DNA of 64,000 nt from Lachnospiraceae bacterium (lineage in GTDB: Bacteria > Bacillota > Clostridia > Lachnospirales > Lachnospiraceae), in contig JAFUAB010000009.1 of assembly GCA_017460885.1 (NCBI GenBank), forward strand, positions 21,340-85,339. The letters run 5' to 3'. The notes beneath the pieces were generated by a model. It ran no database searches. It was not told the DNA's origin and saw only the letters and a program-made list of their open reading frames with translations. The stretch's first letter is position 1; every line of letters starts with the position of its first letter. Shown here piece by piece: positions 8,604 to 16,812 of the stretch. A program made the position numbers and the translations under genes.

Positions 8604-9836
8604 TCAGATGATGCATTCCCGAAGAAGCCTGAGTGCCGCCGCGACCGTACTCTCTCTGATCCGCTCCCTGTTTCCCTTGAAATGATATTCCTTAACCACG
8701 GCCTCGCCTTTGACCACGCATCCGATAAACACGGTGCCGACAGGTTTTTCTTCGGTCCCGCCGTCCGGTCCGGCTATCCCGGTCACTGCCAGAGCCACAT
8801 CGGAGCCGGCTGCCTTTGCCGCGCCGTAAGCCATCTCGAATGCGCATTCGCGGCTGACTGCTCCGTATTTCTTCAGTGTCTTCTTGCTGACGCCGAGGAT
8901 ATTTCTTTTGGCCTTGTTTGCATAAGTGATAAACCCGCTTTTATATACCCTGCTGACACCGGGCACCGATATCAGCCTTCCGGACAGAAGGCCTCCGGTA
9001 CAGGATTCGGCACAGCTGATCGTCATTTTCTTTTTTATCAGTCTCTCCACGATCGCCTGTTCGAGAGTCACATTTTCATCCGTGGTAAAGACGTAGGGCT
9101 TAAACCTTTTTACGATCTCTTTGGCTACGGGGCCGGCAGTTTTCTTTGCTTCCTTCAGATCGCTGCCGTATGCCGATACCCTGAAATGTACCTCTCCGGT
9201 CTTGGCATAGGTTGCTATCGTGGGATTGGTCTGGGCATCGATAAGATCCAGTATCATCTCCTCCGCCGCGCTCTCTCCGATGCCGGCCTCCTTGATCGTG
9301 ACCGAATAGATCGTGCCTCCCGACAGCTTTGCCAGGAATGGCTTAACATGATCGGCGAACATCGGTTTCATTTCCGTCGGTGGTCCCGGCATAAGCACTA
9401 TATGTTTATCGTCTTTAGAAAGGATCACTCCCGGTGCGGTACCGTTGGGATTCGGAAGAACAATGCCGTCCCTGGGCATCATGATCTGTTTGTAGTTGCT
9501 CTCCGCCATCGGAAGATTTCTGGCGGCAAAATAGGACTCGAGAACCTTTCTGGATTCCGCGTGTTCAACAAGCTCTGCGCCAAACAGCCCGGCCGCGGTT
9601 TCTTTGGTGAGATCATCCTCTGTAGGTCCCAGACCTCCGCTGACAAGGATCACGTCGGAACGCGACAGTGCAAGTTCAAAGGCGGCTTTAAGCCGGCCCG
9701 CATTATCGCCGACCACCTGCTGATTGTAGCATGCCAGTCCCAGACTCACACATTCCTCCGACAGAAATGCTGCATTTGTATTGATTATATTACCCATCAG
9801 TATCTCGGTACCCACCGATATGATTTCCGCGATCAT
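8604..9836 (-). CDS. cinA: CinA-family protein (competence/damage-inducible protein A)
   Basis: The N-terminal half is the MoaB/MogA-like (COG1058) domain: AEIISVGTEILMG at the start, VSGGLGPTEDD near residue 75, and PGPPTEMKPMF. The C-terminal part is the NMN-amidase-like CinA domain with SCAESCTGGLLSGRLI and AVTGIAGPDGGTEEKPVGTV. The family recycles NMN and hydrolyses ADP-ribose. I set the start at the ATG at 9836 (MIAEIISVG; 410 residues) with GGAG upstream; a longer frame to 9911 adds 25 residues unlike the family. It follows pgsA closely and is the last gene of the rpoZ-rimO-pgsA-cinA run, ending in a clear terminator. The gene lies next to recA, as in many Gram-positives. Confidence 0.93.
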   Translation of the reverse strand: MIAEIISVGTEILMGNIINTNAAFLSEECVSLGLACYNQQVVGDNAGRLKAAFELALSRSDVILVSGGLGPTEDDLTKETAAGLFGAELVEHAESRKVLESYFAARNLPMAESNYKQIMMPRDGIVLPNPNGTAPGVILSKDDKHIVLMPGPPTEMKPMFADHVKPFLAKLSGGTIYSVTIKEAGIGESAAEEMILDLIDAQTNPTIATYAKTGEVHFRVSAYGSDLKEAKKTAGPVAKEIVKRFKPYVFTTDENVTLEQAIVERLIKKKMTISCAESCTGGLLSGRLISVPGVSRVYKSGFITYANKAKRNILGVSKKTLKKYGAVSRECAFEMAYGAAKAAGSDVALAVTGIAGPDGGTEEKPVGTVFIGCVVKGEAVVKEYHFKGNRERIRESTVAAALRLLRECII

Positions 9837-9873
9837 ACGCCATCTCCTTTTCCGGAAAAACGGTTTGCCGACA

Positions 9874-10407
9874 CTACATATCCTTACCCATAACGTGCCA
9901 GTTTTTGACAAGATAATCTATCAGGCTGACTATGGTCAGTATCAATGCTATATACATTATCACCGTTGTCAGGATCTTAAGCTGCGGTATATCCGCTATC
10001 ATCAGTATGACCATGATCATCTGGAAGGTGGTCTTGAATTTACCCCAGTAGCTTGCCGCGATAACGATGCCGTTATCGGAGGCCACAAGTCTGAATCCGC
10101 TGATAACAAATTCCCTGGCAATGATCACGATAACGATCCAGGCGGGTATCCTGTCCAGCTCGATAAGAGCGATCATGGCCGAACATACCAGAAGCTTATC
10201 CGCAAGCGGATCCATGAACTTGCCGAAATTGGTGACAAGATTATACTTTCTGGCGATCTTGCCGTCCGCAAGGTCTGTCAGTGACGCCGCTGCAAATATG
10301 GCAAGCGCGATCCACTTATCATACGGTGTGATATCGATCATCAGAAACACCAGAAAGACCGGTATCAGTAATACTCTGAGTACAGTCAGTTTATTCGGCA
10401 GATTCAT
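9874..10407 (-). CDS. pgsA: CDP-diacylglycerol-glycerol-3-phosphate 3-phosphatidyltransferase
   Basis: The 177-residue integral membrane enzyme makes phosphatidylglycerol phosphate, the first committed step to phosphatidylglycerol and cardiolipin. It carries the full CDP-alcohol phosphotransferase motif: D45, D48-G49, A52-R53, G62, D66 and D70 in the segment beginning DLADGKIAR. Hydrophobic helices flank this motif, and the N-terminal NLPNKLTVLR is the usual amphipathic start of PgsA. It overlaps the 3' end of rimO by 17 nt, indicating translational coupling. The length is normal. Confidence 0.95.
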   Translation of the reverse strand: MNLPNKLTVLRVLLIPVFLVFLMIDITPYDKWIALAIFAAASLTDLADGKIARKYNLVTNFGKFMDPLADKLLVCSAMIALIELDRIPAWIVIVIIAREFVISGFRLVASDNGIVIAASYWGKFKTTFQMIMVILMIADIPQLKILTTVIMYIALILTIVSLIDYLVKNWHVMGKDM

Positions 10408-11734
10408 CTGTTATCTCTCCTGTAAGGTCATAATCACGTACGCCGGTGATGCGTACTTTTACATAATCTCCGCTCATCCTCTCCCGGTCTATCGGTATAA
10501 AGACATATCCGTCCACATCGGGAGCGTCGCGGTAGGTCCTGGCTACATATACATCCTCTTCGGGTATGCTGCCCTCGATCACCGCTTCCATCACGGTTCC
10601 CGGCAGCTGTTCCGACATATCCGCAACCACGGCCTGCTGAAGCTCCATAAGCTCGTCTCGTCTGGCCTTTGCAGTCTCCTCATCGATCTGATCCGGAAAA
10701 TCCGCTGCGGGAGTATCCTCCTCACGCGAATAGGTAAAAACCCCGAGCCTGTCAAATTCCATCTCATTAACAAACCTGTAGGTCTCCTCAAAATCCTCCC
10801 CGGTTTCACCGGGGAACCCGCTGATAAGGGTTGTTCTGACGGCAATATCCGGGATCTTATCCCGCAGATGCCTTATGATGGTAGCCAGCTCCTCCTGAGT
10901 TGTCCGTCTGCCCATCCTTGAAAGGATCCTGTCGGAAGCGTGCTGAATGGGTACGTCCAGATAATGACATACCTTGGGAAGCTCTGCGATGGTATCTATA
11001 AGCTCGTCGTCTATTTCTTCGGGATAGCAGTACAATATGCGTATCCAGTGGAGCTCCTCTATATCGGACAGTCTGCGCAGAAGCTCTGGAAGGCTTTTTC
11101 TTCCGTACAGATCAACGCCGTATAGCGTGGTCTCCTGAGCCACAAGGATAAGCTCGCTTACGCCATCGCAGGCAAGTCTCCGGGCCTCATCGATCAGCTT
11201 CTCCATGGGAACGGATCTGTATGGTCCGCGCAGGTTGGGTATGATACAGTAGGTGCATCTCTTATCACAACCCTCGGCGATCTTGAGATAACCGTAATGG
11301 AGTCCAGAGGTATTCCGTCTGAAGCCCGATGTATACGGAGGCGTATCGGTAGGCAAAAAGAAATTCTCAGGGTGTCCCTCAAAAACACTGTCCATACACG
11401 CCGTTATCTCACTGACCGACGCCGTACCGAGTACAGCATCAACCTCAGGGATCTCGGCAATGACCTCATCCCTGTACCTTTCGGCAAGGCAGCCTGTCAC
11501 GATGAGACAACGCGCGTCTCCGTCAGTCTTATACCGGGCCGCATCAAGTATTGTATTGATACTCTCCTCCTTGGCGTCACCGATAAAGCAGCAGGTATTG
11601 ACGACTATCGCATCCGCTTCGGTTATATCGTCGGTAAACAGATACCCCGCCGCTGAGAGATCTCCGATCATCACCTCCGAATCGGTCAGATTCTTATCGC
11701 ATCCAAGGGAGATAAAAAATACTCTGTGATCCAT
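10391..11734 (-). CDS. rimO: Ribosomal protein uS12 methylthiotransferase RimO
   Basis: RimO adds a methylthio group to an Asp of ribosomal protein S12 using two iron-sulfur clusters. The 447-residue protein has the N-terminal UPF0004 domain with cluster cysteines C12, C48 and C82. The radical-SAM motif is C156, C160 and C163 in GCDKRCTYC, followed by IIPNLRGPYRS. A C-terminal TRAM domain ends in DYVKVRITGVRDYDLTGEI. GCDKNLTDSE at the N-terminus favours RimO over MiaB. A hairpin separates it from rpoZ upstream, and it overlaps pgsA downstream. Confidence 0.95.
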   Translation of the reverse strand: MDHRVFFISLGCDKNLTDSEVMIGDLSAAGYLFTDDITEADAIVVNTCCFIGDAKEESINTILDAARYKTDGDARCLIVTGCLAERYRDEVIAEIPEVDAVLGTASVSEITACMDSVFEGHPENFFLPTDTPPYTSGFRRNTSGLHYGYLKIAEGCDKRCTYCIIPNLRGPYRSVPMEKLIDEARRLACDGVSELILVAQETTLYGVDLYGRKSLPELLRRLSDIEELHWIRILYCYPEEIDDELIDTIAELPKVCHYLDVPIQHASDRILSRMGRRTTQEELATIIRHLRDKIPDIAVRTTLISGFPGETGEDFEETYRFVNEMEFDRLGVFTYSREEDTPAADFPDQIDEETAKARRDELMELQQAVVADMSEQLPGTVMEAVIEGSIPEEDVYVARTYRDAPDVDGYVFIPIDRERMSGDYVKVRITGVRDYDLTGEITDESAE

Positions 11735-11745
11735 AATACAACAAA

Positions 11746-11769
11746 CCCGGGATGCTTAAACATCCCAGG
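11746..11769 (-). terminator. Hairpin between rpoZ and rimO
   Basis: CCTGGGATG and CATCCCGGG pair (one G-U) around a 6-nt loop, followed on the minus strand by TTTGTTGTATT. It lies 11 nt before the rimO start, so it probably ends part of the gmk-rpoZ transcription and lets some continue. Confidence 0.7.
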
Positions 11770-11776
11770 TCATTAT

Positions 11777-12016
11777 TTACGACTGCTCTTCGTCGTTTAA
11801 AATCTTGATCTTTCCTTCGTTCAACTCTTCAACAGCCACCGAAAGAGCTTTCTTTCCTTCGGCGTCAACATAAGGTTCATCGCCGTTATTGATCTGTCTG
11901 GCTCTTTTGGATGTGGCCATTACGATCGAATACCTGCTGGTTACCACAGGCTCCTCTCCGGGCTCAACCTCGCTGTTTACAACCTTCATCAGGTCTGAAT
12001 ATGATGGATGCAGCAT
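11777..12016 (-). CDS. rpoZ: DNA-directed RNA polymerase subunit omega
   Basis: The 79-residue protein begins MLHPSYSDLMKVV and contains SRYSIVMATSKRARQI (28-43), the conserved omega helix pair that latches onto the beta-prime C-terminus. The acidic C-terminal tail is typical for Clostridia. It follows gmk by 28 nt, a neighbourhood (yicC-gmk-rpoZ) conserved across Firmicutes and proteobacteria. Confidence 0.95.
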   Translation of the reverse strand: MLHPSYSDLMKVVNSEVEPGEEPVVTSRYSIVMATSKRARQINNGDEPYVDAEGKKALSVAVEELNEGKIKILNDEEQS

Positions 12017-12044
12017 TTTTCTTCCTCCTCAAATCTATATTTAT

Positions 12045-12674
12045 TCAGGCATATATCTGTAACTGCTCATTTATCTTTTTCAACAGACCGGCACTGCAGC
12101 CGGGAACATGATGCGATGCCTCTATGAGCATATGCAGCTCCTCGACACATCTGTCAAGATCATCATTGATGAGCAGATAATCATATCTGTCCACAAAGGC
12201 CGATTCCTCAAACGCCCGATGCATACGCTTATTGACGGTGGCTTCGTCCTCAGTTCCGCGCGACATCAGACGCCTTTTCAGCTCCTCCGCATCCGGGGGC
12301 GTAACAAAGATGAGTACCGCATCGGGAAATCTGGTCTTGACCTGTATGGCTCCCTGCATTTCTATCTCCAGGATAACATCACGTCCCTGTGATATCATCC
12401 GATCCACGTAAGCCCTGGGAGTACCGTAGTAATTGCCGACATAATTGGCATATTCCACAAGCTCACCGTTACTGATGGCCTCCTCGAACCTTTCCTTGGA
12501 GACGAAGAAATAGGATTTGCCCTCAACCTCGCCCTCTCTCGGTTCCCTGGTGGTCATGGAGATTGAAAGAGCGTAGTTGGAATTCTCTTCGACTATCCTT
12601 TTTACTATGGTACCTTTTCCTGCACCGGAAAACCCGGAAACAACGATCAGAACGCCCTTTTCCGCCATATTCAC
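12045..12674 (-). CDS. gmk: Guanylate kinase
   Basis: Guanylate kinase phosphorylates GMP to GDP. The P-loop GFSGAGKG is at residues 14-21. The GMP-binding segment SMTTREPREGEVEGKSYFF follows, then EYANYVGNYYGTP and DVILEIEMQGA. The length of 209 residues is standard. The first two codons allow either MNM- or MAEKG- as the start. It is placed between yicC and rpoZ in the usual order. Confidence 0.96.
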   Translation of the reverse strand: MNMAEKGVLIVVSGFSGAGKGTIVKRIVEENSNYALSISMTTREPREGEVEGKSYFFVSKERFEEAISNGELVEYANYVGNYYGTPRAYVDRMISQGRDVILEIEMQGAIQVKTRFPDAVLIFVTPPDAEELKRRLMSRGTEDEATVNKRMHRAFEESAFVDRYDYLLINDDLDRCVEELHMLIEASHHVPGCSAGLLKKINEQLQIYA

Positions 12675-12688
12675 CTCTAAAGAAATGT

Positions 12689-13567
12689 CTATTCTATGTT
12701 CTGTATCTGTTCTCTGACCTTCTCTATATCGGTCTTGAGTTCGATCGCATGATCGGAAACCTCCAGATCATTGGTCTTGGAAAGTATCGTGTTGGCTTCA
12801 CGGTTCATCTCCTGTGCGATAAAGTCAAGCTTACGGCCAACGGCGCCGCCTGCCCTCAGAGTATCACGGACCGTTTCGATATGACTGCGCAATCTGACAA
12901 GTTCCTCATCTATGCAGATCTTATCCGCATACAGAGTCACCTCCATCAGGATACGCGATTCCTCAAGAGACGTATCTCCCAGAAGATCACGGACCTTGGC
13001 CTCCAGCCCCTTCTTATATTCGGCAACGATCACGGGACTTCTCTCCGTTATAAAATCAACATTTTTGAGCATACCCGCCAGTTTGTCCTCAAGGTCGCTC
13101 TGCAGATTCGCACCCTCGCTCACGCGAGCGTCCACAAACTTGCCGGCAGCCCTGTCGATGGCCTCGCACAACAGATGCCAGATCGCCTCTTCATCCTGCT
13201 CGGTCTCACCCAGAGATATAACATCGGGACATCTGGACAGGGTCGAGATCCTGATATCGTCATCCAGACCGAAATCCTCTCCGATCCGTCGCATCGCCTT
13301 CAGATATTCAGCGGCCAGATCATGATCATATCTGACAAGCCCGGCAGTGTTAGAATGATCCTCCCAGGAAATATAGACATCAACCTTACCGCGCTCGATA
13401 AACTTCTTCAGTTCCGCTCTGATCGCAGATTCAAACTGACTCAGATTCTTGGGCATCTTGATACTCAGATCCAGATACCTGTGGTTTACGGATTTAAGCT
13501 CTACGCTTATCTTCCGGTCGCCATCCGTTAATTCATACCGGCCAAAACCGGTCATACTTTTAACCAT
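12689..13567 (-). CDS. yicC: YicC-family endoribonuclease
   Basis: The protein has the family's N-terminal signature VKSMTGFGR and the E-L-K-S-V-N-H-R-Y-L-D segment. Its C-terminal half contains RLDFIAQEMNRE-like sequence (KLDFIAQEMNREANT), characteristic of YicC/YloC. The family was recently recognised as an endoribonuclease. I placed the start at ATG 13567 (292 residues) because family members begin at this motif; a TTG-started extension to 13603 adds 12 atypical residues. Its position just upstream of gmk is conserved. No strong ribosome site is visible. Confidence 0.92.
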   Translation of the reverse strand: MVKSMTGFGRYELTDGDRKISVELKSVNHRYLDLSIKMPKNLSQFESAIRAELKKFIERGKVDVYISWEDHSNTAGLVRYDHDLAAEYLKAMRRIGEDFGLDDDIRISTLSRCPDVISLGETEQDEEAIWHLLCEAIDRAAGKFVDARVSEGANLQSDLEDKLAGMLKNVDFITERSPVIVAEYKKGLEAKVRDLLGDTSLEESRILMEVTLYADKICIDEELVRLRSHIETVRDTLRAGGAVGRKLDFIAQEMNREANTILSKTNDLEVSDHAIELKTDIEKVREQIQNIE

Positions 13568-13663
13568 ATAATTACCGTAACCCCGTTGATTCCAATATAT
13601 CAAACACAGAAATCTATTATAAAATACGCCAAAAACATAGTCAAGCTTGCTGTCATGAACTGT

Positions 13664-15328
13664 TTATCTTGCTTTAAATCCGTCCCTGACAGTATACCCG
13701 ATAGGTTCACATCTTTCAAGCATCCACAGATAACAGGTCGACGGCGGATCGTAATAGCTGTTGATCTCATCATCCGTCAGCGGATAGGAAACCGTGATCC
13801 CGGAATCTCCAAGTTCAACATGACCCGTTTCCGGATCATCAAACGGCTTCTGGGTTATGTAATACGGTTCAGCAAGATTATGTTTGACAAAGACCAGATC
13901 ATCCATAATATAATGATCGATCCTGCTGCAATAGCATATGCCGATCAGAGCAATGATCACTATCCTCCCGATCCCGAAGCTGCCCTTCAGATCCATCAGT
14001 CCCGCTGCGGCAAGCATAGGAACGGTGAGCAGAAAAATAAGCCCGTATCTCACGAAAGGAGCCGTAAAAAACCACACGGCGAGATTGGCTGCTATCATCA
14101 TGAACATAACCAGAACATAAGGCCTGATCCTTCTGCGGATGACCGCGGTGAGAATAATCGACGCGAATCCGATCAGAACCGCATATATAAGCATCTGATC
14201 ATAATGCTCCTGTGCTTCCCACCATACCGGAAACCATCTGTTTACCGGCCAGTCCAGCTTGTCCACATCAAACAGGCACCGGCCCCAGACCTTTATCTGT
14301 GAGGAATCCAGAAGCGAATACTCCCTGGGAAGCTTCCACTCAACATCAAAGAGGTCCAATGACTCAAATGGATAAAAAAGCCATCCCGAAAGGATCACGT
14401 TCCGTATGGGATAAAACGCAAAACAGGCCAGTCCCAAACCTGTAAATCCCGCTATCTTTTTGAAAGCCTTTTTACGGATATAATTGACAAGCGGCAGAAT
14501 GACTACCGTCACGCACATCGCAGCGGACAGTTTCATGGTAGTCAGGAACAGACCGTATACGCTGAGTATGCCGTATACGTCGTCATCGGTCCCCTCCCCG
14601 GAGAGCCCGGCCCATTCGGAGATAAAATACCCCGTCATAAGGTTGACCGCATAATCCGTAGCCGGTGAGATGCATCCGGTATAGTTCATCATCATATACA
14701 TGATCATCGCTGCTTTGACCGCATCCGCATAATGATTGACATGAGTCTTAAACCTGCTCAGGTATACCAGTGCATCTATCAGAAAGAGCATCATCAGAAA
14801 CCCTGTGGTGGTATGCAGAGCATTCGGAAGAACAAAACCCAGCGTAAAAAGTGATGCAAAACCCAGATAGGACGAATTATAAGCATAATGAGGCTGCAGG
14901 TTCGCCGCACCCCGTATGATCCCGTATTCCTCATACTGTCTGATTGCGGCGGCGTGATATATACCGGTATCGGTATGGAAAGCACCTCTGGATGCGGCAT
15001 ACGCAATGATAAGCACCACGCATCCGATCGCCGCTGCTTCCGGAAGCTTGAGTCTGACAGACTTAAATATCTCTGCAAGTTCTCTCCGGCTGTAATATGC
15101 CGACATAACGGCAAGAACGATCACTGCCATATGTACCGCGGCACCTATCCTGACAAAGATGCTCAGCCAGCCGACTGCAACAGTCAGGGCGATGATGCCT
15201 GTTACGATCAGTCTTGTAATGTTTGCGGCAGGAAAACTGATATATCGCGAAAGCGCCTTTCTGAGTCCGCTGCCGATCGTCAGACAGATAACGGAAATAT
15301 ATAAAAAAGAGATCACTGTTTCAACCAT
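13664..15328 (-). CDS. Polytopic membrane protein, LIC_10190/GT-C-like
   Basis: From the ATG at 15328 this is a 554-residue protein with about a dozen hydrophobic segments. The segment DTGIYHAAAIRQYEEYG followed by NLQPHYAYNSS is the conserved outer-loop motif I associate with the LIC_10190 family of membrane proteins, which resembles GT-C glycosyltransferases. A role in assembling a surface glycan is plausible, since a flippase and a GT4 enzyme lie nearby. An upstream extension in the same frame lacks membrane character and overlaps the divergent MATE promoter, so I rejected it. The start lies 6 nt after a TATACT box with no ribosome site, suggesting a leaderless mRNA. Confidence 0.7.
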   Translation of the reverse strand: MVETVISFLYISVICLTIGSGLRKALSRYISFPAANITRLIVTGIIALTVAVGWLSIFVRIGAAVHMAVIVLAVMSAYYSRRELAEIFKSVRLKLPEAAAIGCVVLIIAYAASRGAFHTDTGIYHAAAIRQYEEYGIIRGAANLQPHYAYNSSYLGFASLFTLGFVLPNALHTTTGFLMMLFLIDALVYLSRFKTHVNHYADAVKAAMIMYMMMNYTGCISPATDYAVNLMTGYFISEWAGLSGEGTDDDVYGILSVYGLFLTTMKLSAAMCVTVVILPLVNYIRKKAFKKIAGFTGLGLACFAFYPIRNVILSGWLFYPFESLDLFDVEWKLPREYSLLDSSQIKVWGRCLFDVDKLDWPVNRWFPVWWEAQEHYDQMLIYAVLIGFASIILTAVIRRRIRPYVLVMFMMIAANLAVWFFTAPFVRYGLIFLLTVPMLAAAGLMDLKGSFGIGRIVIIALIGICYCSRIDHYIMDDLVFVKHNLAEPYYITQKPFDDPETGHVELGDSGITVSYPLTDDEINSYYDPPSTCYLWMLERCEPIGYTVRDGFKAR

Positions 15329-15334
15329 AATACT

Positions 15335-15376
15335 AGTATAATACACCTTGACACTTAATGTTATAAAGACTAAAAT
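15335..15376. promoter_or_regulatory. Divergent promoters for the membrane protein and the MATE gene
   Basis: Plus strand: TTGACA (15348-15353), 17-nt spacer, TAAAAT (15371-15376), then 9 nt to the MATE start at 15386. Minus strand: TATACT (15335-15340), then 6 nt to the start at 15328; no good -35 is seen for this one. Neither start has a Shine-Dalgarno sequence. Confidence 0.7.
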
Positions 15377-15385
15377 TCTATCACT

Positions 15386-16762
15386 ATGCGCAAATACATC
15401 GGAGACAGACAATTCTATAAAATAGCTCTCGGTATAGCCGTTCCCATCATGATCCAGAACGGTATATCCAATTTTGTGAGCCTTCTTGACAACCTGATGA
15501 TAGGTCGCGTCGGTACCAATGCCCTCTCCGGGGTAGCCATAACGGGCCAGCTGATCTTCGTATATTATCTGCTGGTATTCGGAGCTGCCGCCGGTATAGG
15601 AATTTTTACCGCACAATATCACGGTCAGCAGAACACCGAGGGTATAAGGTACACCTTCCGGGCGAAGCTGATGGTAAATATGGTCATTACGATCATATCC
15701 GTATCCGTCTTTTATATATTCGGCAGTTATTTCATCTCATTGTTTCTGCAGGGGGAAGGCGCTCGGGCCGATATAGAGAACACTCTCGCCATCGGACATT
15801 CCTATATGAACCTGATGCTGACAGGTCTTTTCCCCGTAGCCATAACCCAGGCTTATGCCGGTACCCTGAGGGAGACCGGAGAGACCAGAGTGCCGATGTA
15901 CGCTTCATTTGCGGCGGTATTTGTCAATCTGATCGGGAATTACATTCTGATATACGGACATCTCGGACTCCCTGCCCTGGGAGCGGACGGTGCGGCTATA
16001 GCCACCGATATCTCCAGAGTGATCGAGCTTATCATCCTGGTGGTATATACGCATACCCATTCAAAAAAGCACCCGTTCATAGTAGGTGCTCTGTCAAGTC
16101 TGAAGGTTCCCGGCAACCTGATGTTAAAATTTCTGTATAAATCGATGCCGCTGATGCTGAACGAGGGACTGTGGTCTCTCGGAACCACGGTATTGAACCA
16201 GTGCTACTCCTACCGTTCATTAAGTGCGGTCGCCGCCATCAACATAGAAACCACAATCTGGAATCTGCTGGGAGTTGCCTTTCTTGCCATGGGCGATGCC
16301 GTAGGCATCCTGGTCGGTCAGGTACTCGGTACCGGCGACATGGAAAAGGCCAGAGACTACGCCCGCAAGCTTACGGCATTTACGGTATTCTGCGGCACGG
16401 TTTTTGCAATAGGAATGGCTGTCATCAGCCCCTTCTTTCCAATGCTGTACAATACAACTCCGGAGATCAGGAATCTGGCGACCCGGCTGATACTTCTGAA
16501 CGCTATCTTTATGCCGGTATCGTCATACCTGCATGCGACATATTTCATAATAAGATCCGGTGGAAGGACAGGCATCACCATGATCTTCGATTCCTGTTTC
16601 ATGCTGTTTATATCGGTTCCGATCGCATATTATATCAGCCGGTATACCAGACTTGATCTGCTGACGATGATGACCATAATCCTGTCGGTGGATATCATCA
16701 AATGCATCGTGGGCGGAGCCATGGTACATGCGGGAATCTGGGCAAGAAATATCGTATCTTAA
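15386..16762 (+). CDS. MATE family cation-driven efflux transporter
   Basis: The 458-residue protein has twelve expected transmembrane helices. It shows the MATE pattern: an N-terminal stretch ending PIMIQNGISNFVSLLDNLMIGRVG, and the repeated half beginning PLMLNEGLWSLG near residue 256. These proteins exchange sodium or protons for drugs or metabolites. It is a lone plus-strand gene transcribed from a near-consensus promoter only 9 nt upstream. The substrate cannot be predicted. Confidence 0.9.
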   Translation: MRKYIGDRQFYKIALGIAVPIMIQNGISNFVSLLDNLMIGRVGTNALSGVAITGQLIFVYYLLVFGAAAGIGIFTAQYHGQQNTEGIRYTFRAKLMVNMVITIISVSVFYIFGSYFISLFLQGEGARADIENTLAIGHSYMNLMLTGLFPVAITQAYAGTLRETGETRVPMYASFAAVFVNLIGNYILIYGHLGLPALGADGAAIATDISRVIELIILVVYTHTHSKKHPFIVGALSSLKVPGNLMLKFLYKSMPLMLNEGLWSLGTTVLNQCYSYRSLSAVAAINIETTIWNLLGVAFLAMGDAVGILVGQVLGTGDMEKARDYARKLTAFTVFCGTVFAIGMAVISPFFPMLYNTTPEIRNLATRLILLNAIFMPVSSYLHATYFIIRSGGRTGITMIFDSCFMLFISVPIAYYISRYTRLDLLTMMTIILSVDIIKCIVGGAMVHAGIWARNIVS

Positions 16763-16812
16763 ATATATTTGATTTTCACGTTTCCAAAGAAAAGCACAAA
16801 ACCTCAGCAAGC

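Noticed and set aside
8682-9893. 403-codon plus-strand frame across cinA
   Set aside because: It lies wholly antisense to a well-supported cinA and shows His/Cys/Arg-rich nonsense composition.
12563-13531. 322-codon plus-strand frame across yicC
   Set aside because: It is antisense to yicC, with no recognisable domain or ribosome site.
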